A stretch of DNA of 64,000 bases from contig NZ_FOYF01000006.1 in NCBI RefSeq assembly GCF_900115925.1, positions 124,001 through 188,000 of the forward strand. Reading direction: 5' to 3'. Source of the stretch: Bacillus sp. cl95. GTDB lineage: Bacteria; Bacillota; Bacilli; Bacillales; Cytobacillaceae. Positions 16,625 to 26,206 of the stretch are shown here, one piece after another. A model generated the notes under the pieces. That model saw nothing but the letters and a program-made list of their open reading frames with translations. It ran no database searches and was not told the DNA's origin. How positions within the stretch are numbered: the stretch's first letter is position 1; the number at the start of each line of letters is the position of its first letter. Made by a program: the position numbers and the translations under genes.

Positions 16625-16801
16625 GGCTCTTTTCATAATCTGTGGCTATGGAAACAAGAAAAGCCGGCTGTAAGGATTTTTCTATCCTTTCACCACGTAA
16701 AAATTAGCGTTTTAAAATTTTTGTTTAGGAAAAGAGCACGAAATAAGTCTTTATACGTGTTTTTGCTCAAAACGTAAAAGCAACAATCTTAACGAGAATA
16801 G
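16625..16801 (-). repeat. MITE-like repeat, family 1, copy B (inverted)
   Basis: Begins GGCTCTTTTCATAATC and ends ...CGTAAAAGCAACAATC. The order of blocks is the reverse complement of copy A: hairpin AAGCCGGC, then AGGAAAAGAGCACGAAATAAG, TACGTGTTTTT and CGTAAAAGCAACA. Its left edge directly follows the yuzA terminator and its right edge is about 20 bp from the rocG stop. The ends are more diverged than in copies C and D. Confidence 0.75.
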
Positions 16802-16824
16802 GTTTACGTTAAGAGAAGACGAGT

Positions 16825-18111
16825 TTAGACCCAACCTCTGAAACGGGACGCTTCAGACATTTTTCTGACCCCGACCATATATGCTGCAAGTCTCATGTTT
16901 ACTTTTCGTTGTTCTGCCGTTTCATAAACATTGTTGAATGACTGTACAAGTACCTTTTGAAGCTTTTCGTTTACTTCCTCTTCGCTCCAATAATATCCTT
17001 GATTGTTTTGAACCCATTCAAAATAAGAAACGGTTACTCCGCCTGAGCTAGCCAATACATCTGGTACAAGCAAGATTCCTCGCTCAGCAAGGATCTTAGT
17101 TGCTTCCAGCGTTGTTGGACCATTAGCTGCTTCAACAACAATCGAAGCTTTAATGTTGTGCGCATTGTTAGCAGTAATCTGATTAGAGATTGCTGCTGGG
17201 ACAAGAATGTCGCACTCAAGTTCAAGAAGTTCTTGATTCGTAATCGTATTATCAAATAATGTAGTTACAGTTCCAAAACTGTCACGACGATCAAGTAAGT
17301 AATCAATATCTAAGCCATCTGGATTATAGAGAGCTCCGTAGGCATCAGAGATTCCAATTACTTTCGCACCAGCATCATGCAAGAATTTCGCAAGGAAGCT
17401 TCCAGCATTTCCGAAACCTTGAACAACAACTCTTGCACCTTCAACGCTTATTCCACGTTTCTTAGCAGCTTCTTCGATACAGATTACAACCCCTTGTGCA
17501 GTTGCCTTTTCGCGTCCTTGAGATCCTCCGAGTACAAGTGGCTTACCAGTGATAAACCCTGGTGAATCGTATTCACGAAGCCTACTGTACTCATCCATCA
17601 TCCAAGCCATGATTTGTGAATTTGTATAAACATCTGGTGCCGGAATATCCTTTGTTGGTCCAACGATTTGACTAATGGCACGAACATAGCCACGACTTAA
17701 TCGCTCTAATTCGCCCATTGACATCGTGCGCGGGTCACAAATGATTCCCCCTTTTCCTCCCCCATAAGGAAGGTCAACGATACCGCATTTAAGGCTCATC
17801 CACATAGAAAGTGCTTTTACTTCTTCTTCATCCACTTCTGGATGGAATCGAACTCCACCTTTTGTAGGACCCACCGCATCATTATGCTGGGCACGGTACC
17901 CAGAAAAGATCTTTACTGAGCCATCATCCATGCGAACTGGTATACGAACCGCCAACATTCTTAATGGTTCCTTCAACAGTTCGTACATTTCATCCGTGTA
18001 ACCTAATTTGTCCAATGCTTCTTTGATGACAACTTGTGTAGATGTTAACAAATTCAGTGATTCATCAGCTTTTTGATTTACTTTAGGATCTTTCGTCTCT
18101 ACTTTCCCCAT
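16825..18111 (-). CDS. rocG: NAD-specific glutamate dehydrogenase (RocG/GudB type)
   Basis: Converts glutamate to 2-oxoglutarate and ammonia, the last step of arginine/ornithine breakdown. A 428-aa catabolic GDH with the catalytic lysine in PYGGGKGGI, GPTKGGVRFHP, and a Rossmann part with VVQGFGNAGSFLAKF. It starts ATG behind TAGGGGTG. It lies 65 bp downstream of rocD on the same strand, which favours the name rocG over gudB; sequence alone does not separate the two paralogues. Confidence 0.92.
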   Translation of the reverse strand: MGKVETKDPKVNQKADESLNLLTSTQVVIKEALDKLGYTDEMYELLKEPLRMLAVRIPVRMDDGSVKIFSGYRAQHNDAVGPTKGGVRFHPEVDEEEVKALSMWMSLKCGIVDLPYGGGKGGIICDPRTMSMGELERLSRGYVRAISQIVGPTKDIPAPDVYTNSQIMAWMMDEYSRLREYDSPGFITGKPLVLGGSQGREKATAQGVVICIEEAAKKRGISVEGARVVVQGFGNAGSFLAKFLHDAGAKVIGISDAYGALYNPDGLDIDYLLDRRDSFGTVTTLFDNTITNQELLELECDILVPAAISNQITANNAHNIKASIVVEAANGPTTLEATKILAERGILLVPDVLASSGGVTVSYFEWVQNNQGYYWSEEEVNEKLQKVLVQSFNNVYETAEQRKVNMRLAAYMVGVRKMSEASRFRGWV

Positions 18112-18176
18112 TACGGCACCCCTAGTTATATTTAGAAATGTTTATCATTAATACAAAGTACATTTGCTCTATCTTT

Positions 18177-19376
18177 TTACGCAAGTACTTTTTTGATTCG
18201 TTCGATTGCCCAGTCCAATTCTTCTTTTGTAATGACAAGTGGTGGTGCAAATCTGATAACTGTATCATGCGTTTCTTTACATAGAAGTCCTTCTTCTTTT
18301 AATGCTTCACAATATTTACGAGCAGGCTCTGTCAATTCGACGCCAATGAAAAGACCGCGTCCACGAACTTCTTTTATCATAGGATTGTTGATTGTTTGTA
18401 GCTTTTCCATAAAATATTGCCCAAGTTCTAAAGAACGTTCAGGAAGCTTTTCATCAACTAATACGTCCAATGAAGCGATGGATACGGCACATGCCATTGG
18501 ATTGCCTCCAAAAGTGGAACCATGTGAACCTGGATTGAAGACACCAAGCACTTCTCTATTCGCTACAACGCATGAAATCGGGAATACGCCCCCTCCTAAT
18601 GCTTTGCCTAAAATAAGCATATCAGGTTCAATGCCTTCCCACTCATAAGCAAACATTTTGCCTGTACGGGCAAGACCTGCTTGAATCTCATCAGCGATGA
18701 AAAGCACATTGTTTTCTTTACACATTTCATATGCTTCTTTCATGAATCCTTCACGAGGAATGACAATACCAGCTTCGCCCTGAATTGGCTCAATCAAGAA
18801 TGCAGCAGTTTGAGGCGTAATAGCCGCTTTTAGCGCTTCAATATCACCATAAGGAATCAATTTGATGCCAGGTAGCATTGGGCCGAATCCACGCTTGTAT
18901 TCTGCTTCAGATGACAATGATACAGCTGTCATCGTACGTCCGTGGAAATTACCGATACAAGCAATGATTTCAGCCTGATCATCTGCAACACCCTTAACAT
19001 CATATGCCCAACGGCGAGCAGCCTTAACAGCCGTTTCTACTGCTTCAGCACCCGTATTCATCGGCAATGCCATATCTTTATTCGTTAGTTCACATATTTT
19101 TTCATACCAAGGACCAAGTTGGTCATTATGGAAAGCACGAGATGTTAATGTTACGCGATCCGCTTGATCTTTTAACGCCTGAATGATTTTAGGATGGCGA
19201 TGGCCTTGATTCACTGCTGAGTAGGCACTTAGCATATCCATAAATTTATTACCTTCAGGATCTTCCACCCACACACCTTCCGCTTTTGAGATAACAATTG
19301 GAAGAGGATGATAGTTATTGGCACCAAATTTTTCAGTTTGTTCAATTAAAGATTTTGATTTAACCGTTTGTGTCAT
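18177..19376 (-). CDS. rocD: Ornithine aminotransferase RocD
   Basis: Transfers the delta-amino group of ornithine to 2-oxoglutarate, giving glutamate semialdehyde. A 399-aa class-III aminotransferase: [32 protein letters not shown], the PLP aspartate region [15 protein letters not shown], and the Schiff-base lysine in [13 protein letters not shown]. It starts ATG behind a GGAGGAAT-like site. A sigma-54 promoter lies about 120 bp upstream and the activator gene rocR is divergent. Confidence 0.95.
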   Translation of the reverse strand: MTQTVKSKSLIEQTEKFGANNYHPLPIVISKAEGVWVEDPEGNKFMDMLSAYSAVNQGHRHPKIIQALKDQADRVTLTSRAFHNDQLGPWYEKICELTNKDMALPMNTGAEAVETAVKAARRWAYDVKGVADDQAEIIACIGNFHGRTMTAVSLSSEAEYKRGFGPMLPGIKLIPYGDIEALKAAITPQTAAFLIEPIQGEAGIVIPREGFMKEAYEMCKENNVLFIADEIQAGLARTGKMFAYEWEGIEPDMLILGKALGGGVFPISCVVANREVLGVFNPGSHGSTFGGNPMACAVSIASLDVLVDEKLPERSLELGQYFMEKLQTINNPMIKEVRGRGLFIGVELTEPARKYCEALKEEGLLCKETHDTVIRFAPPLVITKEELDWAIERIKKVLA

Positions 19377-19493
19377 ATGAATATTCCTCCATTCTCTAGA
19401 TGAGTTTGGTTAACATTATCATTTTAACGGACAAGAAAGCCTTTTCATAGTCTTCCGTTAAAATTTTGAACCATTCCCCTATTAATTCATCCG

Positions 19494-19510
19494 TGCAATT
19501 TTCATGCCAA
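19494..19510 (-). promoter_or_regulatory. Sigma-54 (SigL) promoter of rocD-rocG
   Basis: On the minus strand the sequence is TTGGCATGAAAATTGCA, with the required GG-N10-GC spacing of -24/-12 promoters and close to consensus TTGGCAC-N5-TTGCA. It reads towards rocD. This agrees with the neighbouring RocR activator, which needs sigma-54. Confidence 0.88.
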
Positions 19511-19649
19511 CGTTAATTAAGTTGTAATAAGTGATTTCTATAATGACTCTGAATAGTTACTTCATCAGAACAACTGCTTGACAAGCCACTGTATTTGAAC
19601 GAAAGCGCGGTGGATGATGTGGGGCGAGTTAAGAGACACGTCCCATTTA

Positions 19650-19689
19650 TGCAAAATATTTTGGCGGTTTCTATGCAAAAATTAATTGC
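19650..19689. promoter_or_regulatory. Paired activator-like sites (RocR UAS candidates)
   Basis: Two related imperfect palindromes, GCAAAATATTTTGGC (19651-19665) and GCAAAAATTAATTGC (19675-19689), start 24 bp apart, about 140-195 bp upstream of the sigma-54 promoter and 46-85 bp before rocR. Position and tandem layout fit enhancer sites of an NtrC-type activator; assignment to RocR is inference. Confidence 0.6.
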
Positions 19690-19734
19690 CCTTAAACCCC
19701 TTAAGGATTACACTGAATCAAAAAGGAGCTAAAG

Positions 19735-21129
19735 ATGGAAGAAGATATAATGCTTAAAAATACGATTTACGAACAAATTTTACAAATGATTGATATCGGT
19801 ATCCATGTGATTGATACGAATGGAAAAACGATTATTTACAATGAAAAGATGAAGAAAATAGAGGGTATGGAAGTGCAGGATGTTTTGGACAAAAATCTTC
19901 TGGACGTTTTTTCCTTTCATCAAAATGAAGACAGCACCTTATTGGCAGCTTTAAAATACGGTAAAACAATCAAAAATGTTAAGCAAACTTATTTCAATAA
20001 TAAAGGTCATATGATCACTACAATCAATGATACCTTTCCTATTATCGATAACGGAACAAAGGTAGGCGCCATTGAAGTTGCTCGAGACGTTACCAAACTC
20101 GAACGACTCATCCGAGAAAATATGGACCGAAAAGGAGCAGCAAAATATACTTTTGACAGTATCATCGGTAAGAGCAAAGAATTGATGGAAGTGATTGAAA
20201 GCAGCAAGCGTGCGACAAGGACCAGTTCATCTGTTTTAATTATTGGTGACACCGGTACAGGTAAGGAATTATTCGCTCAGAGCATACATAATGGCAGCTC
20301 TCGTTCATCCAAACCCTTTATCTCTCAGAACTGTGCAGCACTGCCTGACACTTTGATAGAAGGCTTATTATTCGGCACGAAAAAAGGGGCATTTACAGGC
20401 GCGATAGAAAGAGCCGGTTTATTTGAACAAGCTGAAGGAGGCACACTGTTGCTCGACGAGTTAAACTCATTGAGTCCCGCCTTACAGGCAAAGCTTCTAC
20501 GAGTAATCCAAGAGCGTTCCGTGAGAAGAATTGGGGATACAAAGGATCGAGATATAGATGTTCGAATTATCGCTACGATAAACGAAGATCCCATCGACGC
20601 CATTGCCAATGGGAGATTAAGAAAAGACCTCTATTATCGCTTAAGCGTCGTTTCACTCTTCATTCCTCCCTTGAAGGAACGAAAAAAGGACATTAAGGAT
20701 TTAGTTTATTATTTTATCGAGAAATATAGTCAGCTTTTTGGCATGACCATTACCGGTGTAGAAAAGGAAGTTTTAGATGCCTTTCTATTGTACAATTGGC
20801 CTGGTAATGTTCGTGAACTCGAACATGTTATCGAAGGTACATTGAACTTACTTGATTATGAGGAAAAAATAACTTTTTCACACTTACCAATACACTTTAG
20901 AAATAAATCACCCTTACAACCAGAGGTCCCTTATTCACCTGCACCTTCTCTTCCAAGCAACCAGCCCATCAAATCGTTGGAAGATTATATGGAGGATGCC
21001 GAGAAATTTTATCTTTTAAAAGTACTTGAACACCATCAAAACAATATTACGAAGGCAGCAAAGGCACTGAACATGAGCAGGCAAAACCTTCAGTATAGAG
21101 TGAGAAAACATGGGTTACGAAAGGCATAG
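19735..21129 (+). CDS. rocR: Sigma-54-dependent activator RocR
   Basis: Activates arginine/ornithine catabolic genes in response to ornithine or citrulline. A 464-aa protein: N-terminal PAS sensor (about 15-115), AAA+ core with Walker A GDTGTGKE (about 170), the sigma-54 contact loop GAFTGA (about 218), GGTLLLDE, and a C-terminal Fis-type HTH (NITKAAKALNMSRQNLQYRV). Overall similarity to B. subtilis RocR is high. It starts ATG behind AAAAGGAG. Divergent from rocD. Confidence 0.93.
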   Translation: MEEDIMLKNTIYEQILQMIDIGIHVIDTNGKTIIYNEKMKKIEGMEVQDVLDKNLLDVFSFHQNEDSTLLAALKYGKTIKNVKQTYFNNKGHMITTINDTFPIIDNGTKVGAIEVARDVTKLERLIRENMDRKGAAKYTFDSIIGKSKELMEVIESSKRATRTSSSVLIIGDTGTGKELFAQSIHNGSSRSSKPFISQNCAALPDTLIEGLLFGTKKGAFTGAIERAGLFEQAEGGTLLLDELNSLSPALQAKLLRVIQERSVRRIGDTKDRDIDVRIIATINEDPIDAIANGRLRKDLYYRLSVVSLFIPPLKERKKDIKDLVYYFIEKYSQLFGMTITGVEKEVLDAFLLYNWPGNVRELEHVIEGTLNLLDYEEKITFSHLPIHFRNKSPLQPEVPYSPAPSLPSNQPIKSLEDYMEDAEKFYLLKVLEHHQNNITKAAKALNMSRQNLQYRVRKHGLRKA

Positions 21130-21154
21130 GAACAAATGATTTCCAAAAAAGAAA

Positions 21155-21198
21155 GTGTCAGTACCTTTCGCACAATGCGATTGGTTCTGACACCCTTT
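21155..21198 (+). terminator. Terminator of rocR
   Basis: GTGTCAG/CTGACAC outer stem with inner pairs, followed by CCTTTTT. Confidence 0.75.
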
Positions 21199-21213
21199 TT
21201 GCGTAATGATTCA

Positions 21214-21612
21214 TTAGATCTTCATTTGTGATTGGTCGATCCACTCTTGAAGCTTGTCTTTAAGTGTGTTAAAGCCTTCTTGTGGCTCAGTGCTAGTCAT
21301 GATTGGAGCTGCTTGACGTTTAGCACGAGGCTTCTTAGCTTTTGCAGCAGCTGCTGGTTGAGCAGGTGCTTCTTCTGTAGCGCGGATAGAAAGACCGATT
21401 TTTCCAGCTTTTTCGTCGATAGATAAAACTTTTACATTTACCTCATCGCCCACTTTTAAATGCTCGTTGATATCCTTAACATAACCGTGAGTAATTTCAG
21501 AAATATGCACAAGCCCTTGTGTATTTTCGTCTAATGCAACGAATGCACCGTATGGCTGAATTCCAGTTACTTTACCTTTTAAAACACTTCCAGTTTCGAT
21601 CTTTTCTGACAT
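21214..21612 (-). CDS. yugI: S1-domain RNA-binding protein YugI (GSP13)
   Basis: A 132-aa protein with one S1 domain at residues 6-75 (GSVLKGKVTGIQPYGAFVAL, HISEITHGYVKDINEHL), an Ala/Lys/Pro-rich linker and a short C-terminal helix. B. subtilis YugI is general stress protein 13 and associates with ribosomes. It starts ATG behind AGGAGTG. Separated from yuzA/yugJ here by the roc genes, which interrupt the yug order. Confidence 0.9.
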   Translation of the reverse strand: MSEKIETGSVLKGKVTGIQPYGAFVALDENTQGLVHISEITHGYVKDINEHLKVGDEVNVKVLSIDEKAGKIGLSIRATEEAPAQPAAAAKAKKPRAKRQAAPIMTSTEPQEGFNTLKDKLQEWIDQSQMKI

Positions 21613-21942
21613 GAGAACACTCCTAAATAAATATTTATTTTATCTCTTATATACGCAATTAAAAATTATATCACAGTTACTCCAATTAATCAAAGCTCAA
21701 TATTTATAATCTCCCTTTATTGTTCCCATTCATACAAAAAAAGATTAACATTCAAAGGGATTTAACCACTTAAATTTTATCTTTAGTAAAATTGTCCAAA
21801 AAAATATTTTTAGGAAGATCAGGATGTATAAAAAGGTGGAATTTGGATAACCTTTTCATATAAGGATTTCTAGTATTCCCCCTTTTTGAAGTGGACTTAC
21901 CTTCATGGTTTGTCCTCTTTTTTTTTGAACATAAAGACCGCT
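21613..21942. other. Intergenic region between yugI and alaT
   Basis: 330 bp of AT-rich DNA that must hold the yugI promoter. A minus-strand ATG at about 21907 with AGAGGAC upstream opens only 16 codons (MKVSPLQKGG...), which I do not call a gene. No clear terminator for alaT, repeat or RNA motif was recognised. Confidence 0.4.
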
Positions 21943-23106
21943 TTAAAGCTTATCAACAAACTTCTTCATTCGCCTTATGGCTTCTTGAAGTTGTTCGATA
22001 GATGATGCATAAGAGCATCTTACATGCCCTTCTCCACTTTGACCAAAAACATTACCTGGAACGACTGCCACTTTTTCTTCAAGAAGCAATTTTTCTGCAA
22101 ATTCTTCTGAATTCATCCCGGTATTTTCAATCGACGGGAATGCATAAAAGGCTCCACCTGGATTGTGACAGATTAGTCCCATTTCATTTAACGACTGTAC
22201 AAAATAGTTTCTTCGTTGTCGATAACTTTTCCTCATATGAAGAATATCTTCTTTTCCATTCTTTAATGCTTCCAAAGCGGCAAATTGAGCCATAGTAGGA
22301 GCGCACATCATGGCATATTGGTGAATCTTCAACATCGCTGCAGTTAATTGCTCTGGAGCACAAACAAAGCCTAATCGCCAGCCCGTCATGGCAAATCCTT
22401 TTGAAAAACCTGAAATCAAAATGGTGCGCTCTTTCATTCCCTCTAATGAGGCAAAGCTCGTAAATGGTTCATCATAAGACAATTCCGCATAAATCTCATC
22501 AGAAACTACAAGCAAATCGTATTTGGCTGCAATATTTGCAATTTCCTGCAGATCTTCTTTACCAAGCATCGTACCAGTCGGATTGTTAGGAGAGCATAAC
22601 AGGATCGCTTTCGTTTTTGCAGTAATGGCTTTTTCTAGTTCTGTTGGTGAAACCTTAAAATCATTATCTTTTGTCGTTTGCACTGTGACCGCCTTACCTC
22701 CTGCAAGCACGATGAGGGGCACATAAGATACAAAGCTAGGTTCAAATACAATGACTTCGTCACCGGGGTCCAATATGGCTCTAAAAGCTATATCGATTGC
22801 CTGACTAGCCCCAACTGTAACGATTATTTCTGATTGGGCAGAATAATCAACTGCAAATGAAGTCATATATTTACTTATTTCATTGCGCAGCTCAATGAGG
22901 CCAGCATTTGCAGTATAGGATGTAAAGCCCTGCTCAAGGGAAACAATCGCTGCTTCCCTGACGTTCCAAGGTGTTACAAAGTCAGGCTCCCCAACTCCTA
23001 ACGAAATGACCCCTTCCATTCCAGCTGCCAAATCAAAGAACCTCCGAATGCCTGAAGGTTTAAGTTGTTCAATGGTTTGAGACAAATAACGTTTTGTTTG
23101 ATTCAT
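21943..23106 (-). CDS. alaT: Alanine transaminase AlaT (YugH)
   Basis: A 387-aa class-I PLP aminotransferase: SLGVGEPDFVTPWNVREAA, SPNNPTGT, and the PLP lysine motif SGFSKGFAMTGWRLG. The B. subtilis orthologue makes alanine from pyruvate under control of AlaR. Its start overlaps the alaR stop by one base (TAATG), so the two are translated from one mRNA. Confidence 0.9.
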   Translation of the reverse strand: MNQTKRYLSQTIEQLKPSGIRRFFDLAAGMEGVISLGVGEPDFVTPWNVREAAIVSLEQGFTSYTANAGLIELRNEISKYMTSFAVDYSAQSEIIVTVGASQAIDIAFRAILDPGDEVIVFEPSFVSYVPLIVLAGGKAVTVQTTKDNDFKVSPTELEKAITAKTKAILLCSPNNPTGTMLGKEDLQEIANIAAKYDLLVVSDEIYAELSYDEPFTSFASLEGMKERTILISGFSKGFAMTGWRLGFVCAPEQLTAAMLKIHQYAMMCAPTMAQFAALEALKNGKEDILHMRKSYRQRRNYFVQSLNEMGLICHNPGGAFYAFPSIENTGMNSEEFAEKLLLEEKVAVVPGNVFGQSGEGHVRCSYASSIEQLQEAIRRMKKFVDKL

Positions 23107-23606
23107 TAAGGCGACACCACTATTCTACGATCTTCATCATTCTGTTCAAAAATTGTTCCATCGTGCTTATATTTTTTTAGGATGAAGTGTGTAGTCGTTG
23201 AAAGTACTGAATCAAGGGTTGAAAGCTTTTCCGAAACAAAATGTGCCACTTCATTCATTGATCTTCCTTCAATAATAACCGACAAGTCATACGCGCCTGA
23301 CATGAGATATACGGACTTCACTTCCTTAAAGCGATATATACGCTGGGCGACTTCATTGAAACCAACACCGCGCTTTGGTGTTACTTTGACATCGATCATT
23401 GCGGTCACACCCTCATGTCCTTCAACACGTGACCAATTGATAACTGAAGTATATTTAACGAGAATTTTTTCTTTTTCCAGCTTCGTAATGATTTCTGTTA
23501 ATTCCTCCATGCTAATGCTGACCATTTTGGCCAAATCTTCATTTGAAATCCGTGAATCCATTTCTAGTAAACCTGCGACTTCCAACTCTTTTTGGGTCAA
23601 TTTCAA
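23106..23606 (-). CDS. alaR: Lrp/AsnC-family regulator AlaR (YugG)
   Basis: A 166-aa regulator with an N-terminal HTH (residues 1-55, LLEMDSRISNEDLAKMVSIS) and a C-terminal RAM/ligand domain (VKSVYLMSGAYDLSVIIEG). It activates alaT in response to alanine in B. subtilis. TTG at 23606 is preferred as start because GGGGG is 8 nt upstream and the length equals the homologue; an in-frame ATG five codons earlier has no ribosome site. Confidence 0.88.
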   Translation of the reverse strand: MKLTQKELEVAGLLEMDSRISNEDLAKMVSISMEELTEIITKLEKEKILVKYTSVINWSRVEGHEGVTAMIDVKVTPKRGVGFNEVAQRIYRFKEVKSVYLMSGAYDLSVIIEGRSMNEVAHFVSEKLSTLDSVLSTTTHFILKKYKHDGTIFEQNDEDRRIVVSP

Positions 23607-23782
23607 TTGTGTTACCCCCATTTTATATTTTTCTGAAATATCGATATTATAACAAAATTCCTTCCCTTTTAGCTTTTTCTTTCTTATTATTTTCCAAAAT
23701 GAACGTGTGAAGTTTGTTTTCTTGGGGAAAATAAGGATTAATTATCCTGAATAGAAATTGTGGAACTGGGAGTGACGGTCTT

Positions 23783-24613
23783 ATGGAACAAACCATTTTT
23801 TCCGGAAATCAGACGGTCAATGGAATAGAGGTTTATTACGAGCGTTATCCTAATCCAAGCTCTAACCAAACAATCGTCTTATTGCACGGGTTTCTTTCTT
23901 CAACATTCAGCTTTCGAAGGCTGATTCCATTGCTTAATCAAACATATCAGGTAATTTCTGTCGATCTTCCACCTTTCGGGAAAAGCGGAAAATCTCATCA
24001 TTTTATTTACTCATATAAAAATATAGCGAATACCGTTGTAGCTTTGATGGAGGAATTGTCGATTGAGCATCCGATTTTGATTGGACATTCTATGGGCGGA
24101 CAAATTGTCATGAACATCCTTAAGTTAAGACCTGATTTTGCAGAGAAAGCAATACTTCTATGTAGTTCTGGCTACTTAAAGCGTTCTAACCTGCCATTAA
24201 TTTTTACAAGCTATATTCCATATTTCCATTTATACGTAAAATTCTGGCTGGCACGTTCAGGTGTTCGTAAAAATTTGCAACAAGTGGTACATGACCAATC
24301 ACTTATTAACGATGAAATGCTGTACGGTTATTTACAGCCCTTCCTTGAGGACGAAATTTTCATTGCACTCACTAAGATGATTCGACATCGTGAGGGGGAT
24401 TTATCAGTTGAGGACCTTAGAAAAATCGATACGAAGTGTTTACTTATTTGGGGTGAACATGACAAGGTGGTACCTTTATCTGTTGGTAAACGGCTTAACA
24501 AAGATCTTCCAAATTCAAATCTAATCGTTTTAGATGATACAGGTCATTTAGTTCCAGAAGAACGGCCCGAGGAAGTTTATGAAATGATTAAATCTTTCAT
24601 TGAGTCGGCTTAA
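23783..24613 (+). CDS. yugF: Alpha/beta-fold hydrolase YugF
   Basis: A 276-aa alpha/beta hydrolase. The oxyanion HGFLSS, nucleophile elbow GHSMGG (Ser near residue 107), late Asp in WGEHDKVVP and catalytic His in DTGHLVPEERP are all visible. The substrate is unknown. It starts ATG with GGGAGTGA upstream. Divergent from alaR; ends in a terminator shared with yugE. Confidence 0.88.
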   Translation: MEQTIFSGNQTVNGIEVYYERYPNPSSNQTIVLLHGFLSSTFSFRRLIPLLNQTYQVISVDLPPFGKSGKSHHFIYSYKNIANTVVALMEELSIEHPILIGHSMGGQIVMNILKLRPDFAEKAILLCSSGYLKRSNLPLIFTSYIPYFHLYVKFWLARSGVRKNLQQVVHDQSLINDEMLYGYLQPFLEDEIFIALTKMIRHREGDLSVEDLRKIDTKCLLIWGEHDKVVPLSVGKRLNKDLPNSNLIVLDDTGHLVPEERPEEVYEMIKSFIESA

Positions 24614-24626
24614 GAGTTTGAATAGA

Positions 24627-24656
24627 AAAAACGGCAGCTCTTTGGCTGCCGTTTTT
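24627..24656. terminator. Bidirectional terminator yugF/yugE
   Basis: AAAAACGGCAG/CTGCCGTTTTT stem with an 8-nt loop; A- and T-tracts on both sides. It touches the yugE stop. Confidence 0.9.
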
Positions 24657-24915
24657 ATATAGAACAAGATCCATCGTTTTTCACTAGTAGAAGCTCATTT
24701 GCTATTCTTAAGCATTCTTCAAGTGGAAGAATCTTTTCAAAGGAAAATTCAAAAATAGACTGTATCCTAAGGGCAAGTTCTGTAGGACTATCAAGTTCAT
24801 GAACAGCCTGGACGATATCCGCAATTTCAGGTTCGTAACCACCATGACCAAACTGAAAAGGATCCCAGTCATTTAATATATCAACAATCTGCAGGTTCGT
24901 CTTTTGCATCTCCAT
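24655..24915 (-). CDS. yugE: DUF1871 protein YugE
   Basis: An 86-aa acidic, mostly helical protein with the DUF1871 motif LNDWDPFQFGHGGYEPEI. The function is unknown. ATG behind AAAAGGTG. It lies between yugF and patB as in B. subtilis. Confidence 0.88.
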   Translation of the reverse strand: MEMQKTNLQIVDILNDWDPFQFGHGGYEPEIADIVQAVHELDSPTELALRIQSIFEFSFEKILPLEECLRIANELLLVKNDGSCSI

Positions 24916-25003
24916 ATTATCACCTTTTCAATTTCACATTTATCAATCATATTTTATCATAGATTATAGAAGAACACATAAATCCTATGTTAGAGGTGTG
25001 GAT

Positions 25004-26164
25004 ATGAGCATATTTGATAGAAGGATTGACAGAAATGATACAGGATCAGTTAAGTGGGGGCTAACTAAGGATATTTTTGGCGGAGAAGGTTTACTCCCGA
25101 TGTGGGTAGCAGACATGGATTTTGAACCACCAAGAGAAGTGATTGATGCTATCTTAAAGAGGGCCGAGCATCCTGTCTATGGATATACCTTCGTCCCTGA
25201 AACGACGGCTACAGCGATTAGCAATTGGCTCAAGAAACGTCATGATTGGCAGGTACAGTCTAACTGGATTCTATATGCCAACGGAGTTGTAGCAGCGCTA
25301 AGTACAGCGATTCAGAGCTTTAGCAATCCGGGTGATAGAATCATGATCCACACACCTGTTTATACACCTTTTTTTGAGATGATTAATAAGAATGACCGTA
25401 TAGCTATTCATTCCCCACTACTTTTAAAGGGCAACTTGTATGAGATTGATTTTAATAACATGGAAAAAGAGTTGCAGTCTGGTGTTCGTCTCCTCATCTT
25501 ATGCAATCCGCACAACCCGGTTGGGCGGGTCTGGACCAAGAATGAGCTAATCAAAATTGGTGAATTGTGCGAGAAATACGATTGTTTGATACTTTCCGAT
25601 GAAATTCATTCAGACCTCATTGTCAAAGGCACTCATGTACCTATTGCATCTTTAAGTATAACCCTTTCTAACCGCGTCATCACCTTTGTATCACCAAGTA
25701 AAACCTTCAATCTCGCGGGACTCCAAGCATCTGCAGTGATTATTGAGAATGAAAATTTGCGGCAAAAATATAAGGAGATGTCAGAGCGACAAGGCTTTTT
25801 CACTTTGAATACATTTGGTATCATCGCGATGGAAAATGCTTATCGTTACGGGGAACCATGGCTGGAACAACTGCTGGAATACTTAAGTGGTAATATCTCC
25901 TTCACAGAACAGTACCTGCTTAAACACCTTCCAGAGATTACATTTAGCACTCCAGAAGGAACTTACTTGTTATGGCTAGATTGCCGCAAACTCCATCTCG
26001 ACGAGACCGAATTGGTGAAGCGTCTCATCAAAAAAGGAAAAGTCGCCCTTGAGCCTGGATCCAAGTATGGTAAGGAAGGAATAGGATTTATGCGGATGAA
26101 CATCGCTTGCCCACGATCCCTGCTTTCAGAAGGGCTTGAAAGATTAAGAATCGCATTTGAATAG
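25004..26164 (+). CDS. patB: PatB/MalY-type aminotransferase-fold C-S lyase
   Basis: A 386-aa PLP enzyme of the MalY/PatB group (cystathionine beta-lyase activity): LLPMWVADMDFEPP, CNPHNPVGRVW, LSDEIHSDL and the PLP lysine in FVSPSKTFNLAGLQ. It probably cleaves cystathionine or cysteine conjugates. The start at 25004 fits GAGGTG; the frame opens two codons earlier at a GTG. In B. subtilis patB is next to kinB-kapB; here unrelated genes fill 7 kb before kapB. Confidence 0.9.
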   Translation: MSIFDRRIDRNDTGSVKWGLTKDIFGGEGLLPMWVADMDFEPPREVIDAILKRAEHPVYGYTFVPETTATAISNWLKKRHDWQVQSNWILYANGVVAALSTAIQSFSNPGDRIMIHTPVYTPFFEMINKNDRIAIHSPLLLKGNLYEIDFNNMEKELQSGVRLLILCNPHNPVGRVWTKNELIKIGELCEKYDCLILSDEIHSDLIVKGTHVPIASLSITLSNRVITFVSPSKTFNLAGLQASAVIIENENLRQKYKEMSERQGFFTLNTFGIIAMENAYRYGEPWLEQLLEYLSGNISFTEQYLLKHLPEITFSTPEGTYLLWLDCRKLHLDETELVKRLIKKGKVALEPGSKYGKEGIGFMRMNIACPRSLLSEGLERLRIAFE

Positions 26165-26167
26165 AAA

Positions 26168-26202
26168 AAAGCGGCATCCGATTCTTTCTCGGTTGCCGCT
26201 TT
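26168..26202. terminator. Bidirectional terminator patB/gnd
   Basis: AAAGCGGCA-CCG/CGG-TGCCGCTTT stem with one bulge, A-run on one side and CGTTTTATTT on the other. Confidence 0.85.
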
Positions 26203-26206
26203 CGTT

